Below the pieces are notes generated by a model. It was not told where the DNA came from and made no database searches. It saw only the letters and a list, made by a program, of their open reading frames with translations. From positions 96,744 through 160,743 of the forward strand of contig LADR01000021.1 in assembly GCA_000961655.1 (NCBI GenBank): a stretch of DNA of 64,000 nt, given 5' to 3'. A program made the position numbers and the translations under genes. Numbering within the stretch: position 1 is the first letter of the stretch; each line of letters begins with the position of its first letter. The DNA is from Desulfatitalea sp. BRH_c12 (GTDB lineage Bacteria; Desulfobacterota; Desulfobacteria; Desulfobacterales; Desulfosarcinaceae). Of this stretch, positions 25,841-34,722 are shown piece after piece.

Positions 25841-28258
25841 ATGCCAAAAGAAGATCATATCCAACTGAACAAAGTCCTTAAAGCCATCAATCGTATCCTT
25901 CAAGAAGCTGGTACCAGCCGATCTGAAGAGGAGATTGGTAAGATGGCCCTGGCGGTTGCTGAGGAACTGACATCAAGCCGGTTCGGTTTCATAGGAGAAC
26001 TGACCAGTGAGGATAGGATGGATGACATGGCTATCAGTAATCCAGGATGGGAAGCTTGCAAAATGGCAGATCCCATTGGTCATCGAATCTTGCCATCAGG
26101 CTTATCCGTTTACGGGCTCTATGGACGAGTGCTGAGTGAGGGGCAAGGCTACTACACTAATGCCCCTATGTCCCACCCTGATAGCAGGGGGCTGCCAGAG
26201 GGACATCCAACATTGACGGCCTTTCTGGGTGTGCCTTTGAAAGAGAGCGGCAAGGTAATCGGCATTGTTGCCGTTGGCAATCGGCCAGGGGGATATCGCG
26301 ATGTGGATGTGGAAGCCTTAGAGCTGTTAACACCCTCCATTGTGCAGGCGATAGTGCGCTTTAGATCAGAAAGAGCGCTGAGGGAGAGCGAGGAGCACAA
26401 GAGGCTTGCCATTGAAATTGCGCAGATAGGAACCTGGGAATACGACCCGCTCACACGAAACTCCTTTTGGGACAAAAGGAGCAAGCAATTTTTCGGGCTC
26501 CCAACTGACGACGCACGAGTTGACCTGAAGAAATTTTTTTCGTTAGTTCATCCGCAAGATCAGACCCTTGTGAAAAAGGAGATGAACGATTCAATAAAAA
26601 ATGGCATTATAGATATTCAGTATCGAATCATTAAAGCAGACGGAGAGGAACGTACGATTCATGCAATCGGAAAAGTATACTTCGATTCGGAAGGCACAGC
26701 TATAAAGGCTATAGGCACCCACGTCGATATAACCGACCAAAAACGATCTGAAAACGCATTGATTGAAAGAGAGGAACAACTAAGGCTTTTCATTGAACAT
26801 GCACCAGCAGCATTGGCAATGTTCGATCGAGACATGCGCTACATAAGCGTCAGTCGCCGCTGGCGTACAGATTACAACCTTGACGATCGGGAACTTGTAG
26901 GACTGTGCCACTACGAAATCTTTCCAAATATCCCGGAATACTGGAAGGAAGCTCATCAGCGTGGCATGGCCGGGGAGGTAGTGCGCAATGAAAATGATCG
27001 GTTCGAGCGTGCGGGTGGATCTGTACAATGGCTCCGCTGGGAAGTACGGCCCTGGCGCAATCAAAGTGGTGATGTGGCGGGGATAGTGATTTTCACAGAA
27101 GACATAACTAAGCGCAAGGAGTCTGAGGAGGCTCTCAAGCAACTCAATGAGACTTTAGAAGAGCGGGTTGCCATCAGAACAAAAGCGCTTCAGGCACTTT
27201 CAGTGGAGTTGATCGAATCCGAGGAGCAGGAAAGGAGTCGGATTGCAGGTATCTTACACGAAGACCTGCAGCAGATTCTGGTAAGCGCCCGGATGCAGTT
27301 GCAGGTGGTGAACGAAAGTTCACCTTCTGAACCGTTGCTGGAGAATGTTGAGAAGCTTCTGGAGGAATCAATCGCAATATCTCGCAGCCTGTCGCACGAA
27401 CTGAGCCCTTCGGTGCTGCAGCATTCGGACTTGGTTGACGCCCTTCAATGGCTGGCGCTGCAGAAACGCGAACGATTCGGAATGAAGGTTGAAGTTGAAG
27501 TCAACGTTGATCACCTGGTTGTAGAAACGCCCATCAAAACATTCCTCTTCCGTGCCGTTCAGGAACTTTTATTCAACGTCATCAAACATGCACACACCAA
27601 AAGCGTCCAAATAGTTATCTCCAGATCCGATGAGGCCATTGCTATCGAGGTCATCGATCAGGGGCTGGGATTCGACACTGGCATCATTGATTCTGCCATA
27701 GTTAAAGGCGGATTGGGCCTGCGGAGCATCAGGGAGCGCGCCATCTACGTCGGCGGCAGCCTCTCAATCGACAGCTCTCCGGGAAAGGGCAGCCGCTTCA
27801 CCCTGACGGTGCCGATCACTTTGCGCACTGCCGATGAACCGGCGCAACCCGGAATCTATCAGCAGAACCTATCCTTGTCCGGAAGGGCCGAGGCGTCTCG
27901 CGCCGATGGAATCCGGGTGCTGATTGTGGACGATCATAAGGTGGTGCGCCAGGGATTAATACACCTGATGTCTGGTAAGCCTGGCATTCAGGTCGTCGGT
28001 GAGGCTGCCAATGGATCTGAAGCCTTAGAGTTTACACGAAAAATCCCCCCTGATGTTGTGATTATGGATATATCCATGCCCGAAATGGACGGAATTGAGG
28101 CAACACGCCGGATTAAGGCCGAATTGCCGTATGTGCGCGTGATCGGTCTTTCGATGCACCAGGATGATTCCATCACCCAGGCGATGCTCAAGGCGGGGGC
28201 AGAGACGGTCTTGAGCAAAACCGCATCATCCTCGGAGCTGTTGAAGGCTATCTATTAA
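25841..28258 (+). CDS. Hybrid histidine kinase GAF-PAS-PAS-HisKA_3-HATPase-REC
   Basis: An 805-residue soluble protein: GAF-like domain (~10-175; [33 protein letters not shown]), PAS (~185-300, ending HVDITDQKR), PAS (~310-425, ending [10 protein letters not shown]), coiled coil, HisKA_3 with His473 in [11 protein letters not shown], HATPase ([40 protein letters not shown]) and a receiver with Asp743 in VIMDISMP. It ends shortly after [10 protein letters not shown] with no output domain. The catalytic half is closely similar to the kinases at 22397 and 31336, so these arose by duplication with different sensor sets. A strong terminator follows. Confidence 0.88.
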   Translation: MPKEDHIQLNKVLKAINRILQEAGTSRSEEEIGKMALAVAEELTSSRFGFIGELTSEDRMDDMAISNPGWEACKMADPIGHRILPSGLSVYGLYGRVLSEGQGYYTNAPMSHPDSRGLPEGHPTLTAFLGVPLKESGKVIGIVAVGNRPGGYRDVDVEALELLTPSIVQAIVRFRSERALRESEEHKRLAIEIAQIGTWEYDPLTRNSFWDKRSKQFFGLPTDDARVDLKKFFSLVHPQDQTLVKKEMNDSIKNGIIDIQYRIIKADGEERTIHAIGKVYFDSEGTAIKAIGTHVDITDQKRSENALIEREEQLRLFIEHAPAALAMFDRDMRYISVSRRWRTDYNLDDRELVGLCHYEIFPNIPEYWKEAHQRGMAGEVVRNENDRFERAGGSVQWLRWEVRPWRNQSGDVAGIVIFTEDITKRKESEEALKQLNETLEERVAIRTKALQALSVELIESEEQERSRIAGILHEDLQQILVSARMQLQVVNESSPSEPLLENVEKLLEESIAISRSLSHELSPSVLQHSDLVDALQWLALQKRERFGMKVEVEVNVDHLVVETPIKTFLFRAVQELLFNVIKHAHTKSVQIVISRSDEAIAIEVIDQGLGFDTGIIDSAIVKGGLGLRSIRERAIYVGGSLSIDSSPGKGSRFTLTVPITLRTADEPAQPGIYQQNLSLSGRAEASRADGIRVLIVDDHKVVRQGLIHLMSGKPGIQVVGEAANGSEALEFTRKIPPDVVIMDISMPEMDGIEATRRIKAELPYVRVIGLSMHQDDSITQAMLKAGAETVLSKTASSSELLKAIY

Positions 28259-28283
28259 AGAGACCCGTACCTACCTCCTGTTA

Positions 28284-28322
28284 CGGGCAAGATCCATTGT
28301 GGGTCTTGCCCGGTCCTTTTTT
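28284..28322 (+). terminator. Strong intrinsic terminator
   Basis: CGGGCAAGATCCA pairs over 13 positions (one T-G) with TGGGTCTTGCCCG around a TTG loop, followed by GGTCC and six T. It ends the kinase transcript from 25841-28258. Confidence 0.88.
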
Positions 28323-28383
28323 GATCTTTCCGGCATCCAACTCAAAAAATTTTCTTCCCCCAAAATTTTCGCCGATATTTTAT

Positions 28384-28438
28384 TCAACCTTTTGGTTGAC
28401 AAAAAATGGTCCGTGATTAAAGTCAACCATATGGTTGA
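28384..28438 (+). promoter_or_regulatory. Two TCAACC-N4-GGTTGA operators flanking a promoter
   Basis: TCAACCTTTTGGTTGA (28384-28399) and the perfect palindrome TCAACCATATGGTTGA (28423-28438) lie 39 bp apart. TTGACA at 28396-28401 overlaps the first, and a weak TAAAGT at 28418-28423 would be the -10 with 16-bp spacing. Binding at both sites would cover the promoter, as expected of an ArsR-type autorepressor. Confidence 0.72.
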
Positions 28439-28468
28439 ATAAACGAACGAGTCAATTCTTTTTGAAAA

Positions 28469-28520
28469 CTTAAAGCTGTGAGTGCTGCAAAACGTCGCTC
28501 TCTCTTAACGTAACTCAGCC
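28469..28520 (+). repeat. Degenerate partial duplication of the arsR-like gene
   Basis: Read in frame it gives LKAVSAAKRRSLLT, a stop, then LS, against LKAVSDATRRSLLTQLC in the intact gene about 117 bp downstream. The DNA is also clearly alike (CTTAAAGCTGTGAG in both). It is the scar of a tandem duplication in the leader of the ArsR gene. Confidence 0.65.
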
Positions 28521-28547
28521 GGCAAAGGGGTGAATAAAATTTTGTCC

Positions 28548-28895
28548 ATGGTTGAAAATGTGAACGATAAAATACTTACTGAAATACTTAAAGCTGTGAG
28601 CGATGCCACACGTCGATCTCTTTTGACGCAACTTTGCCAGCATGGCGCCACTCGTGTAACGGACTTAGCGGACCATTATGATATGTCATTGAACGCGATT
28701 TCAAAGCATTTAAAGTTGCTGGAAAAAGCTGGACTTGTAACACGCAGGACCATCGGAAGAACCCATTTGATTGAAGCGAATCTAAAAAAAATTGGTTTGA
28801 TTGAAGCCTGGTTCGAAGAACTAAAATCGATCTGGGAATTACGTTTAGAGAGACTTGATGAAATACTGAAAAACGGAGGGACTCAAAATGACTGA
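28548..28895 (+). CDS. ArsR-family winged-helix repressor
   Basis: About 115 residues from MVENVNDKILTE. A GTG 18 bases earlier is possible but abuts the purine-rich ribosome-binding site. The winged helix is clear: ILKAVSDATRRSLLTQL, TRVTDLADHYDMSLNAISKH, LKLLEKAGLVTRR. There is no CxC metal-binding motif, so it is of the metal-independent ArsR type usually paired with SRPBCC proteins. The stop overlaps the start of the SRPBCC gene by 8 nt. Two strong palindromes flank its promoter, so autorepression is likely. Confidence 0.85.
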   Translation: MVENVNDKILTEILKAVSDATRRSLLTQLCQHGATRVTDLADHYDMSLNAISKHLKLLEKAGLVTRRTIGRTHLIEANLKKIGLIEAWFEELKSIWELRLERLDEILKNGGTQND

Positions 28896-29313
28896 GCTAA
28901 TGGTAAATATAAGCAAAATAATCCATGCACCGATCGAAAAAGTATTTGATGCATGGTTAAACCCCAGAATGTTGTCAAAATTTATTATCCCAATGCCAGG
29001 TATGACTGCGCCTGAGGTAAAAAACGATGCGCGCGAAGGAGGCAGCTTCACAATTATAATGCACGTTGGTGACGATAAACTGCCGCACACAGGTAAGTAT
29101 TTGGAAATTAACCGCCCAAACAAGCTGGTTTTTACTTGGGCATCTCGCCACTCACTCGATGGCAGTACGGTGACTCTGAATTTCACTAAGATAAATGATA
29201 ATAAAACGAATGTTACGCTGACTCAGGTTAAGTTTATCGATGAAAAAGAACGCTCTGGCCATGAAGAAGGTTGGGGTAATATTTTAAATAAACTGGATGA
29301 AGTCATGAGTTAA
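28888..29313 (+). CDS. SRPBCC (AHSA1/START-like) domain protein
   Basis: The 141-residue protein shows the AHSA1-type SRPBCC pattern: ISKIIHAPIEKVFDAWLNPR at the start, GGSFTIIMHVGDD with HTGKYLEINRPNKLVFTWAS in the middle, and SGHEEGWGNILNKLDEVM at the C-terminal helix. The fold makes a hydrophobic ligand pocket. ArsR-SRPBCC gene pairs are common and probably respond to small organic compounds, but the ligand is unknown. Translation is coupled to the ArsR gene by overlap. Confidence 0.85.
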   Translation: MTELMVNISKIIHAPIEKVFDAWLNPRMLSKFIIPMPGMTAPEVKNDAREGGSFTIIMHVGDDKLPHTGKYLEINRPNKLVFTWASRHSLDGSTVTLNFTKINDNKTNVTLTQVKFIDEKERSGHEEGWGNILNKLDEVMS

Positions 29314-29459
29314 TTCACGCGGCCTCTGAAAAGCATTGCAAGTTTCTCACTCAGCTATTTAACTCCGAAGATTTGCGGCGATACAAACGTGTGAATTTGC
29401 TTCCGTAATGCTTTTTTGAGAGGACCGATCACAACCATGGCGGAAATATTTTTCTATCT

Positions 29460-29604
29460 GGTTATCCACTTCGGTCAAGTGAGATATGGGGTGGGCATTG
29501 CCCACCCTACAGTCGGGATTGGCGAGGACCGCCCCCAGGATCACTGGGGCTTTGACTTTTTTACGCACCCACACCCGTATCTCACTTGGCCGAAGTGGAT
29601 AACC
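29460..29604. mobile_element. MITE-like element with ~33-bp terminal inverted repeats
   Basis: The left end GGTTATCCACTTCGGTCAAG (continuing TGAGATATGGGGTG) matches the complement of the right end (CACCCGTATCTCACTTGGCC, continuing GAAGTGGATAACC) at all but a few positions. It encloses a GGTGGGCATTGCCCACC palindrome (29490-29506) related to the REPIN ends. No coding capacity, no transposase. Confidence 0.6.
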
Positions 29605-29841
29605 AGAATAGCAGGTAGGGTGGGCACCGCCCACCATTGTCTTATGTCGATCGCCGCTGTGATTGGCCGTATTCAACGTTCATCGCTACTTTCGATCCGG
29701 TGTCGATCCAATCGCTTGGGCGGGATCAGGGTCAGAAACCGATGGTGTTGTTTGCGGGCAATAGGGGTGGGCAATGCCCACCCTACAGTCGGGATTGGCG
29801 CGGACCACCCCCCGGATCACTGGGGCTTTGACTTTTTTATA
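29509..29841. repeat. Duplicated ~56-bp segment flanking a REPIN
   Basis: Two near-identical stretches, 29509-29564 and 29786-29841, both start CAGTCGGGATTGGCG (or one base in) and end GGCTTTGACTTTTTTA. Each directly follows a REP palindrome. On the minus strand the second joins the truncated DUF3786 frame. The layout suggests duplication around the repeat insertion. Confidence 0.6.
29615..29786. mobile_element. REPIN copy 1 (GTAG-tagged inverted REP doublet)
   Basis: A 172-bp element starting GTAGGGTGGGCACCGCCCAC and ending GGTGGGCAATGCCCACCCTA then C. The ends are inverted copies, each a GTAG tetranucleotide plus a palindrome, the form recognised by TnpA-REP (RAYT) enzymes. The interior (TTGATTGGCCGTATTCAACG-like) is shared with the four copies at 61.7-64 kb. 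It is non-autonomous and no RAYT gene is in the window. Confidence 0.8.
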
Positions 29842-29966
29842 CGGTATTGGCCGGCTTGGATGGCAACCCCCAGGATCTCGCCGATATGGGCAGTGTTTTG
29901 CAGTGTGGCTATCCGCAGCAGATAATCCTCAATAATTTTATCGAAAACAGGTGCTTTTTGCGTCAT
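29842..29966 (-). pseudogene. 5' fragment of a DUF3786 gene
   Basis: The start codon (29964-29966) follows a strong GGAGG. The fragment reads MTQKAPVFDKIIEDYLLRIA and GEILGVAIQAGQYRI, the N-terminal segment of DUF3786 proteins of anaerobic bacteria, then runs into repeat DNA and a stop about ten codons later. Full family members are about 200 residues, so over three quarters is missing. Confidence 0.55.
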
Positions 29967-30327
29967 TTTCAAACCTCCATCATTTTTAAAAGGGTGGCGT
30001 GGATCGATTCTTAATCCAAGCACTTGGCGGCAAAGATCACGAAGCGTCTGCAACCGCACAAAGTCATCATCTATACGCATCAAATCCCGGGCACATTGAT
30101 TATTGAATAAAACTGCGCAATACAACCACCGGGGATATTGAAGTTCTGGGGCCACCGTTATTGTACCCACACCATTTCATAAGGGCAGTTCATACTTTCA
30201 TTATAGATAAAGGTACCCCGAATGTAGGATGTTAACTGTTTCAATAATGTAGTATAGTCCTCATTCCATATAGACTGGCGCCCCCGAATGCCAAATATAT
30301 TTTGTTAATTTTGAAAAAGGAGCGCAC
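29967..30327. other. Intergenic region upstream of the binding-protein gene
   Basis: AT-rich. It should contain the promoter of the 30328-33528 operon, and AAAAGGAG before 30328 is the ribosome-binding site. I could not choose a convincing -35/-10 pair. The minus-strand frame extending upstream of the DUF3786 fragment is not supported as coding. Confidence 0.35.
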
Positions 30328-31329
30328 ATGACGAACTCACCGCATCCCAAAAAGTTGCTTAATATCCTTCTCTTACTCACGATCCTCGTTTCATGGGGTT
30401 GCCCGGCCTCAGAAAAGACGCCGCCGGACCCTCCACTCAAATTGTCCCTGGCTGTGCAGCCGACCCTTTTCTCGGGGCTCATCGCCATAGCTGATGAAAA
30501 AGGATATTTTAAGGAAGAAGGTCTTGATTTATCGATCGCACTTTATCCTTCAGGGCGCGCGTCCCTTGAGGCTGTCGCCCTTGGAAAGGCCCAGGTCGCC
30601 ACAGTGTCGGATTTCGCTTTCGCTGCGAAAACCCTTGAAGATCCCTCGGTCCGGGTCCTGGCATCCATCGGTACCACCGTGGGCGATCGGATTGTGGCCA
30701 GAAGGGACAAAAACATCCACCATCCGGACGACCTGAGAGGAAAAAAAGTCGGCTTCGCCGCCGGTACGACAAACGACTATTTCCTTTACACATTCCTGTT
30801 AACCCAGAAAATACCGCAAGAAGATATCACCTTTGTGGACATACCTGCGGAGCAACACGTTGAGGCCTTGATAAAAGGGGATGTGGATGCAATCTCCACA
30901 TTTGAAACCTATGCCTTTGAAGCGGAAAAACATTTTGGGGATACCATTGTTTTATGGGATAGTCAGAATAACCTTGCGTACCATTGGTTTCTGGCTGTCA
31001 AAGCGCACCTTCTCCAGTCACCTGAACCGCTCAAACGCCTCTTCAGGGCGCTGATAAAAGCTGAAGATTTTGCCCGTGGCAATCAGGAAGAGACTAAACG
31101 TATCGTATCGCAAAAATGGAATTTCGAACCTTCGTTCGTGCAGCAGTTCTGGTGGAGAACCCGAATGAGTGTTTCATTCGGCCAGTCCATAGTAACTTCT
31201 TTGCAGAATTATACCCGATGGCAAATGAAGAAGGCAGGCGAGTCTGCAGAGCCGCCCGATGTCATCAACTTCCTGCATCCCGGTCTTCTGAAAGAGGTGG
31301 ACCCCAGTTTAGTGACAATCTACGGGTAG
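30328..31329 (+). CDS. NMT1/SsuA-type substrate-binding lipoprotein paired with a kinase
   Basis: The 333-residue protein has a lipoprotein signal (LLNILLLLTILVSWGC, lipobox Cys about residue 25) and an NMT1/TauA-like periplasmic binding fold: LSLAVQPTLFSGLIAIADEK, GYFKEEGLDLSIAL, GKAQVATVSDFAFA, LRGKKVGFAAGTTNDYF and IKGDVDAISTFETYA. Relatives bind taurine, alkanesulfonates, nitrate or pyrimidine precursors for ABC import. No permease or ATPase gene is adjacent. Instead a membrane hybrid kinase starts 6 nt after the stop codon, so it probably serves as the extracytoplasmic sensor of that kinase. The ligand is unknown. Confidence 0.85.
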   Translation: MTNSPHPKKLLNILLLLTILVSWGCPASEKTPPDPPLKLSLAVQPTLFSGLIAIADEKGYFKEEGLDLSIALYPSGRASLEAVALGKAQVATVSDFAFAAKTLEDPSVRVLASIGTTVGDRIVARRDKNIHHPDDLRGKKVGFAAGTTNDYFLYTFLLTQKIPQEDITFVDIPAEQHVEALIKGDVDAISTFETYAFEAEKHFGDTIVLWDSQNNLAYHWFLAVKAHLLQSPEPLKRLFRALIKAEDFARGNQEETKRIVSQKWNFEPSFVQQFWWRTRMSVSFGQSIVTSLQNYTRWQMKKAGESAEPPDVINFLHPGLLKEVDPSLVTIYG

Positions 31330-31335
31330 TCGTCC

Positions 31336-33528
31336 ATGAGAATCAAAAACAAGATCCTGCTAAGTGCCGCCGCATCTTTGGTCATCTCTGCCGTGATCGC
31401 CTTTTTTGTTTTTTCCATCCTGCGGAAAATACAAAATGAAACCGCACGAGCCGGAGTTTACAGCGAAATCGAAGACGAAACAACGGCTTTGAGCTTACTG
31501 GTCAGCGGGTTTCCGAGCCAGCCTGATGCGACGCGTATTCGTCAGATCCAAGCGGTACGAACCGCTCTGGAAAAGTATTTGGGAAGGCTGAGCTCGTTCG
31601 ATGCCCTCGAAGAATCGCTTATACAGGAAATAAGAACCAATGCCCATGTTCTCGGAAACACCCTCGAGATGGTGATTTCAAGCCCTGGCGGGCAGGCACA
31701 CGGATCGGACGAGCTGCGCGATGTTCTTGTCTCCCATCTGTCGATGAAGACACAATTTATCGCGGACGATACGAAGCGGTTGATGAAGATCAGCCAATCC
31801 CGAATCACTGCCGCGCAGCGACAGGCCGACATCTTGATATTGGCCTTGATTGTTGCGCTCATCGTCATCAATGCCGCCATTTCGATTTTATCCGGCAGGA
31901 GCATTGTTCGCGTGCAAGAGCGCCTCTCAATTGCCTTGACGGAGGCCGAGCAGAGACGCCAGATCCTGGAGGCAATGATGGAACATATTCCTTTGGGGAT
32001 AACCATCGCCGATGCACCGGATGTCAGGATACGGACGGTCAGCCGCTACGGGCGCGAATTGACCCAAAAACCGCGACAGCAGATCGAGGGCATTGCTGTC
32101 GATCAGCATGCCGAGCGTTGGCAAATCTTCTCTGCCGACGGCATTACACCCGCCAGTAATGAAATACTGCCTTTAACGCGCGCCACACAAAAAGGTGAAG
32201 TGGTCAAGAATGAAGAATGGGTGCTCGGAAGTCCCGATGGTACGCAGATTACAATCCTCTGTAACGCGGCACCGATTCGCGATGCGCACGGAAATATCAC
32301 CGGGGGCGTGATCGGTTGGCAGGATGTCACCGAGCGCAAACGCATGGAGGATGCTTTGCGCCAACTGAATGAAACTCTGGAACAACGGATATCCGAACGC
32401 ACTGAAGTGATTGAGGCCCGCAACAGACAGCTGCAATCCCTGGCGGTGGAACTGATCGAAGCCGAGGAACGCGAGCGGCGGCGCATTTCAGAATTGCTGC
32501 ATGACGATCTCCAGCAAGTACTGGCCAGCGCCCGCTTCACGCTGCAATCCGTTCGGGAAGGATTACCGGAGGTACCCGAGTTGTTGGATGTCGAGAAACT
32601 CCTGAAAACATCCATCGATAAGTCCCGGCGCTTGTCCCATGAACTGAGCCCCGCCGTGCTGCACCACGCCGGCCTGGTTTCCGCCTTGGAGTGGCTCAAA
32701 CGGCAGATGCACGAGCAGTTCGGCCTTAAGGTCCTGCTGGACACCGACGCAAACCATCTGCATGTGGAGAGTACGCCTTTAAAAGTGTTTCTCTTCCGCG
32801 CAGCCCAAGAACTTTTATTCAACATCATTAAGCATGCCGGTGTAAAAAACGCCCATGTCATCCTTTCCAATCGCAATGGCGACCTGGTGCTTTCGGTCAG
32901 CGATCAGGGGTGTGGTATCGATCCCGCCAAACTGAATGCTCCTTCCGCAGCAAGCGGTTTGGGGCTGCTGAGCCTCCGCGAACGTGCGAACTCCATCGGG
33001 GGGCGCCTGACCATCCAGAGTTCGCCGGGACAGGGCACCCGCCTTACCCTGACCGTTCCTGCCAAACTGGACATCACCGGGGGCACCCCGACGGCTGAAG
33101 CACAGCTCGTCGTCGCCCCCGTTGCCCACGCATCTGCTCCCAGAGAAAACGAAAAGGCCATACGGGTGCTGCTTGCTGACGACCACAAGGTGATGCGCCA
33201 GGGCCTGATCCGCATCATCGCCAATCAGCCCAACATTGAGTTTGCCGGAGAAGCCGCCAACGGCCTGGAAGCCCTCGAACTGGCGCGCCAGTTCAGACCG
33301 GATGTCGTCATCATGGACGTAGGCATGCCGGAGATGGATGGCATAGAAGCCACGCGTCGCATAAAAGCCGAGTTGCCCGATGTGCGCGTGATCGGATTGA
33401 GTATGTTTGAAGATGATCAGGCTGCCCGGAGCATGCGCGAGGCCGGGGCCGAAGCGTTCGTAATGAAAACAGCGTCATCATCTGAACTGCTCAAAGCTAT
33501 TTATGGTATGGAAAAGGGTGTTAAATAA
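31336..33528 (+). CDS. Membrane hybrid histidine kinase, PAS-HisKA_3-HATPase-REC
   Basis: A 730-residue protein with two membrane segments (LLSAAASLVISAVIAFFVFS, about residues 8-28, and ILILALIVALIVINAAISIL, about 166-186) bounding a ~135-residue periplasmic domain. PAS (~205-335, ending WQDVTERKR), coiled coil, HisKA_3 with His389 in [11 protein letters not shown], HATPase ([44 protein letters not shown]) and a receiver with Asp661 in VIMDVGMP follow. No output domain. Immediate coupling to the binding lipoprotein suggests that liganded lipoprotein contacts the periplasmic domain. The catalytic part is paralogous to the kinases at 22397 and 25841. Confidence 0.9.
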   Translation: MRIKNKILLSAAASLVISAVIAFFVFSILRKIQNETARAGVYSEIEDETTALSLLVSGFPSQPDATRIRQIQAVRTALEKYLGRLSSFDALEESLIQEIRTNAHVLGNTLEMVISSPGGQAHGSDELRDVLVSHLSMKTQFIADDTKRLMKISQSRITAAQRQADILILALIVALIVINAAISILSGRSIVRVQERLSIALTEAEQRRQILEAMMEHIPLGITIADAPDVRIRTVSRYGRELTQKPRQQIEGIAVDQHAERWQIFSADGITPASNEILPLTRATQKGEVVKNEEWVLGSPDGTQITILCNAAPIRDAHGNITGGVIGWQDVTERKRMEDALRQLNETLEQRISERTEVIEARNRQLQSLAVELIEAEERERRRISELLHDDLQQVLASARFTLQSVREGLPEVPELLDVEKLLKTSIDKSRRLSHELSPAVLHHAGLVSALEWLKRQMHEQFGLKVLLDTDANHLHVESTPLKVFLFRAAQELLFNIIKHAGVKNAHVILSNRNGDLVLSVSDQGCGIDPAKLNAPSAASGLGLLSLRERANSIGGRLTIQSSPGQGTRLTLTVPAKLDITGGTPTAEAQLVVAPVAHASAPRENEKAIRVLLADDHKVMRQGLIRIIANQPNIEFAGEAANGLEALELARQFRPDVVIMDVGMPEMDGIEATRRIKAELPDVRVIGLSMFEDDQAARSMREAGAEAFVMKTASSSELLKAIYGMEKGVK

Positions 33529-33600
33529 GGAAAAAGGCTTTTGGGAACCCGATAGTTGAATCAATAAAGCGAACGTTCTTGAGTGGCACGCAGAGCGGTC

Positions 33601-34497
33601 TTATTTCATCAACAATAGGCTCAAGGCCATGACAATCATTCCCGCGACCAGACCCAAAAGGCTGTCGTGTCCTTTGCCATATGCTCTGCTGGTCGGTAGC
33701 AGCTCATCCAGGCTGATGTACACCATGATGCCGGCCACTCCTCCGAAAAGGATTCCCATCACTTCGGATGGGATCAGCCCGTTTTGACTGCCCACAATGA
33801 ACCGCAGTCCTAAGTAGGCGATACCGGCGCCCACGGGTTCGGCCAAACCGCTGAGCAAGGAATACAGGAATGCCTTTTGACGGTTCCCGGTGGCGTAGAA
33901 AATCGGTACTGAAACACTGATGCCTTCGGGGATGTTGTGCAGGGCTACCGCCACAGCAATGGCAATCCCCAGGCTTGGATCCTGTAAAGCGGCAAGAAAG
34001 GTCGCCAATCCTTCGGGAAAATTGTGGATGCCGATAGCCAGCGCGGTAAATACCCCCATGCGCATGAGTTTGCGATGATGCACACCGTGATCGTCGATGC
34101 CCATGACGCACGCTTTGGTGGCCGCTGGGGCCCTGTCCGGCAGGGGCGCCGATTCATTGTGCAGCGGCCGGGTCTCCTCCTCTGAATGCGGTTCATGCGG
34201 GTTTTCGGCCGAGGGTATCAGGTTGTCGATCACGCCGATCAGCGCCATGCCGCCGAAGAAAGACGCAGTATTGATCCAGTGCCCCAAGGGGTCGCCATAC
34301 CGAGCGGTGAGCGCCTCGAGCCCTTTGAAAAAGATCTCCACGAACGAGACATACAACATCACGCCGGCCGAAAAGCCTGTCGCCACCGACAGAAAGCGGT
34401 AGTCTGTTCGTTTGGCCGTGAAGGCAATGATGCTGCCGATTCCGGTGGCGAGGCCCGCAAATAAGGTCAGACCCATCGCAAACCAGACTTCATTCAT
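33601..34497 (-). CDS. zupT: ZIP-family metal transporter ZupT
   Basis: The 298-residue protein has about eight membrane helices and the two ZIP metal-site motifs: [16 protein letters not shown] (helix IV) and [17 protein letters not shown] (helix V). A His/Glu-rich cytoplasmic loop ([19 protein letters not shown]) precedes them. [20 protein letters not shown] near the C-terminus is typical of ZupT. It imports divalent metals such as zinc, iron or manganese through the inner membrane. It is encoded alone, behind the terminator of the catalase gene. Confidence 0.92.
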   Translation of the reverse strand: MNEVWFAMGLTLFAGLATGIGSIIAFTAKRTDYRFLSVATGFSAGVMLYVSFVEIFFKGLEALTARYGDPLGHWINTASFFGGMALIGVIDNLIPSAENPHEPHSEEETRPLHNESAPLPDRAPAATKACVMGIDDHGVHHRKLMRMGVFTALAIGIHNFPEGLATFLAALQDPSLGIAIAVAVALHNIPEGISVSVPIFYATGNRQKAFLYSLLSGLAEPVGAGIAYLGLRFIVGSQNGLIPSEVMGILFGGVAGIMVYISLDELLPTSRAYGKGHDSLLGLVAGMIVMALSLLLMK

Positions 34498-34641
34498 GAG
34501 GCCAATCTCCGAAATGCGCCCGTTGTACAGGTTTGTTCATTGAAGGATGTCCGCCACCATGGCCATAGCCATCACAGATGGCAAAGACCTGATTAAGGCG
34601 ATACAATAATGCGTCCTGCCGTGTCCGGCAATCTTTCAAGT

Positions 34642-34679
34642 AAAAAGGTCAACGCCCCGGATGGGGGTTGACCTTTTTT
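34642..34679. terminator. Bidirectional intrinsic terminator
   Basis: AAAAAGGTCAACGCCCC and GGGGGTTGACCTTTTTT form a long hairpin around GGAT, with A and T runs on opposite sides. It lies just behind the catalase gene and ahead of zupT, both on the minus strand. Confidence 0.88.
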
Positions 34680-34722
34680 GAATCGCTTGCCTGAACGAAG
34701 AATTATTAGCCGCCGGTAAAGG

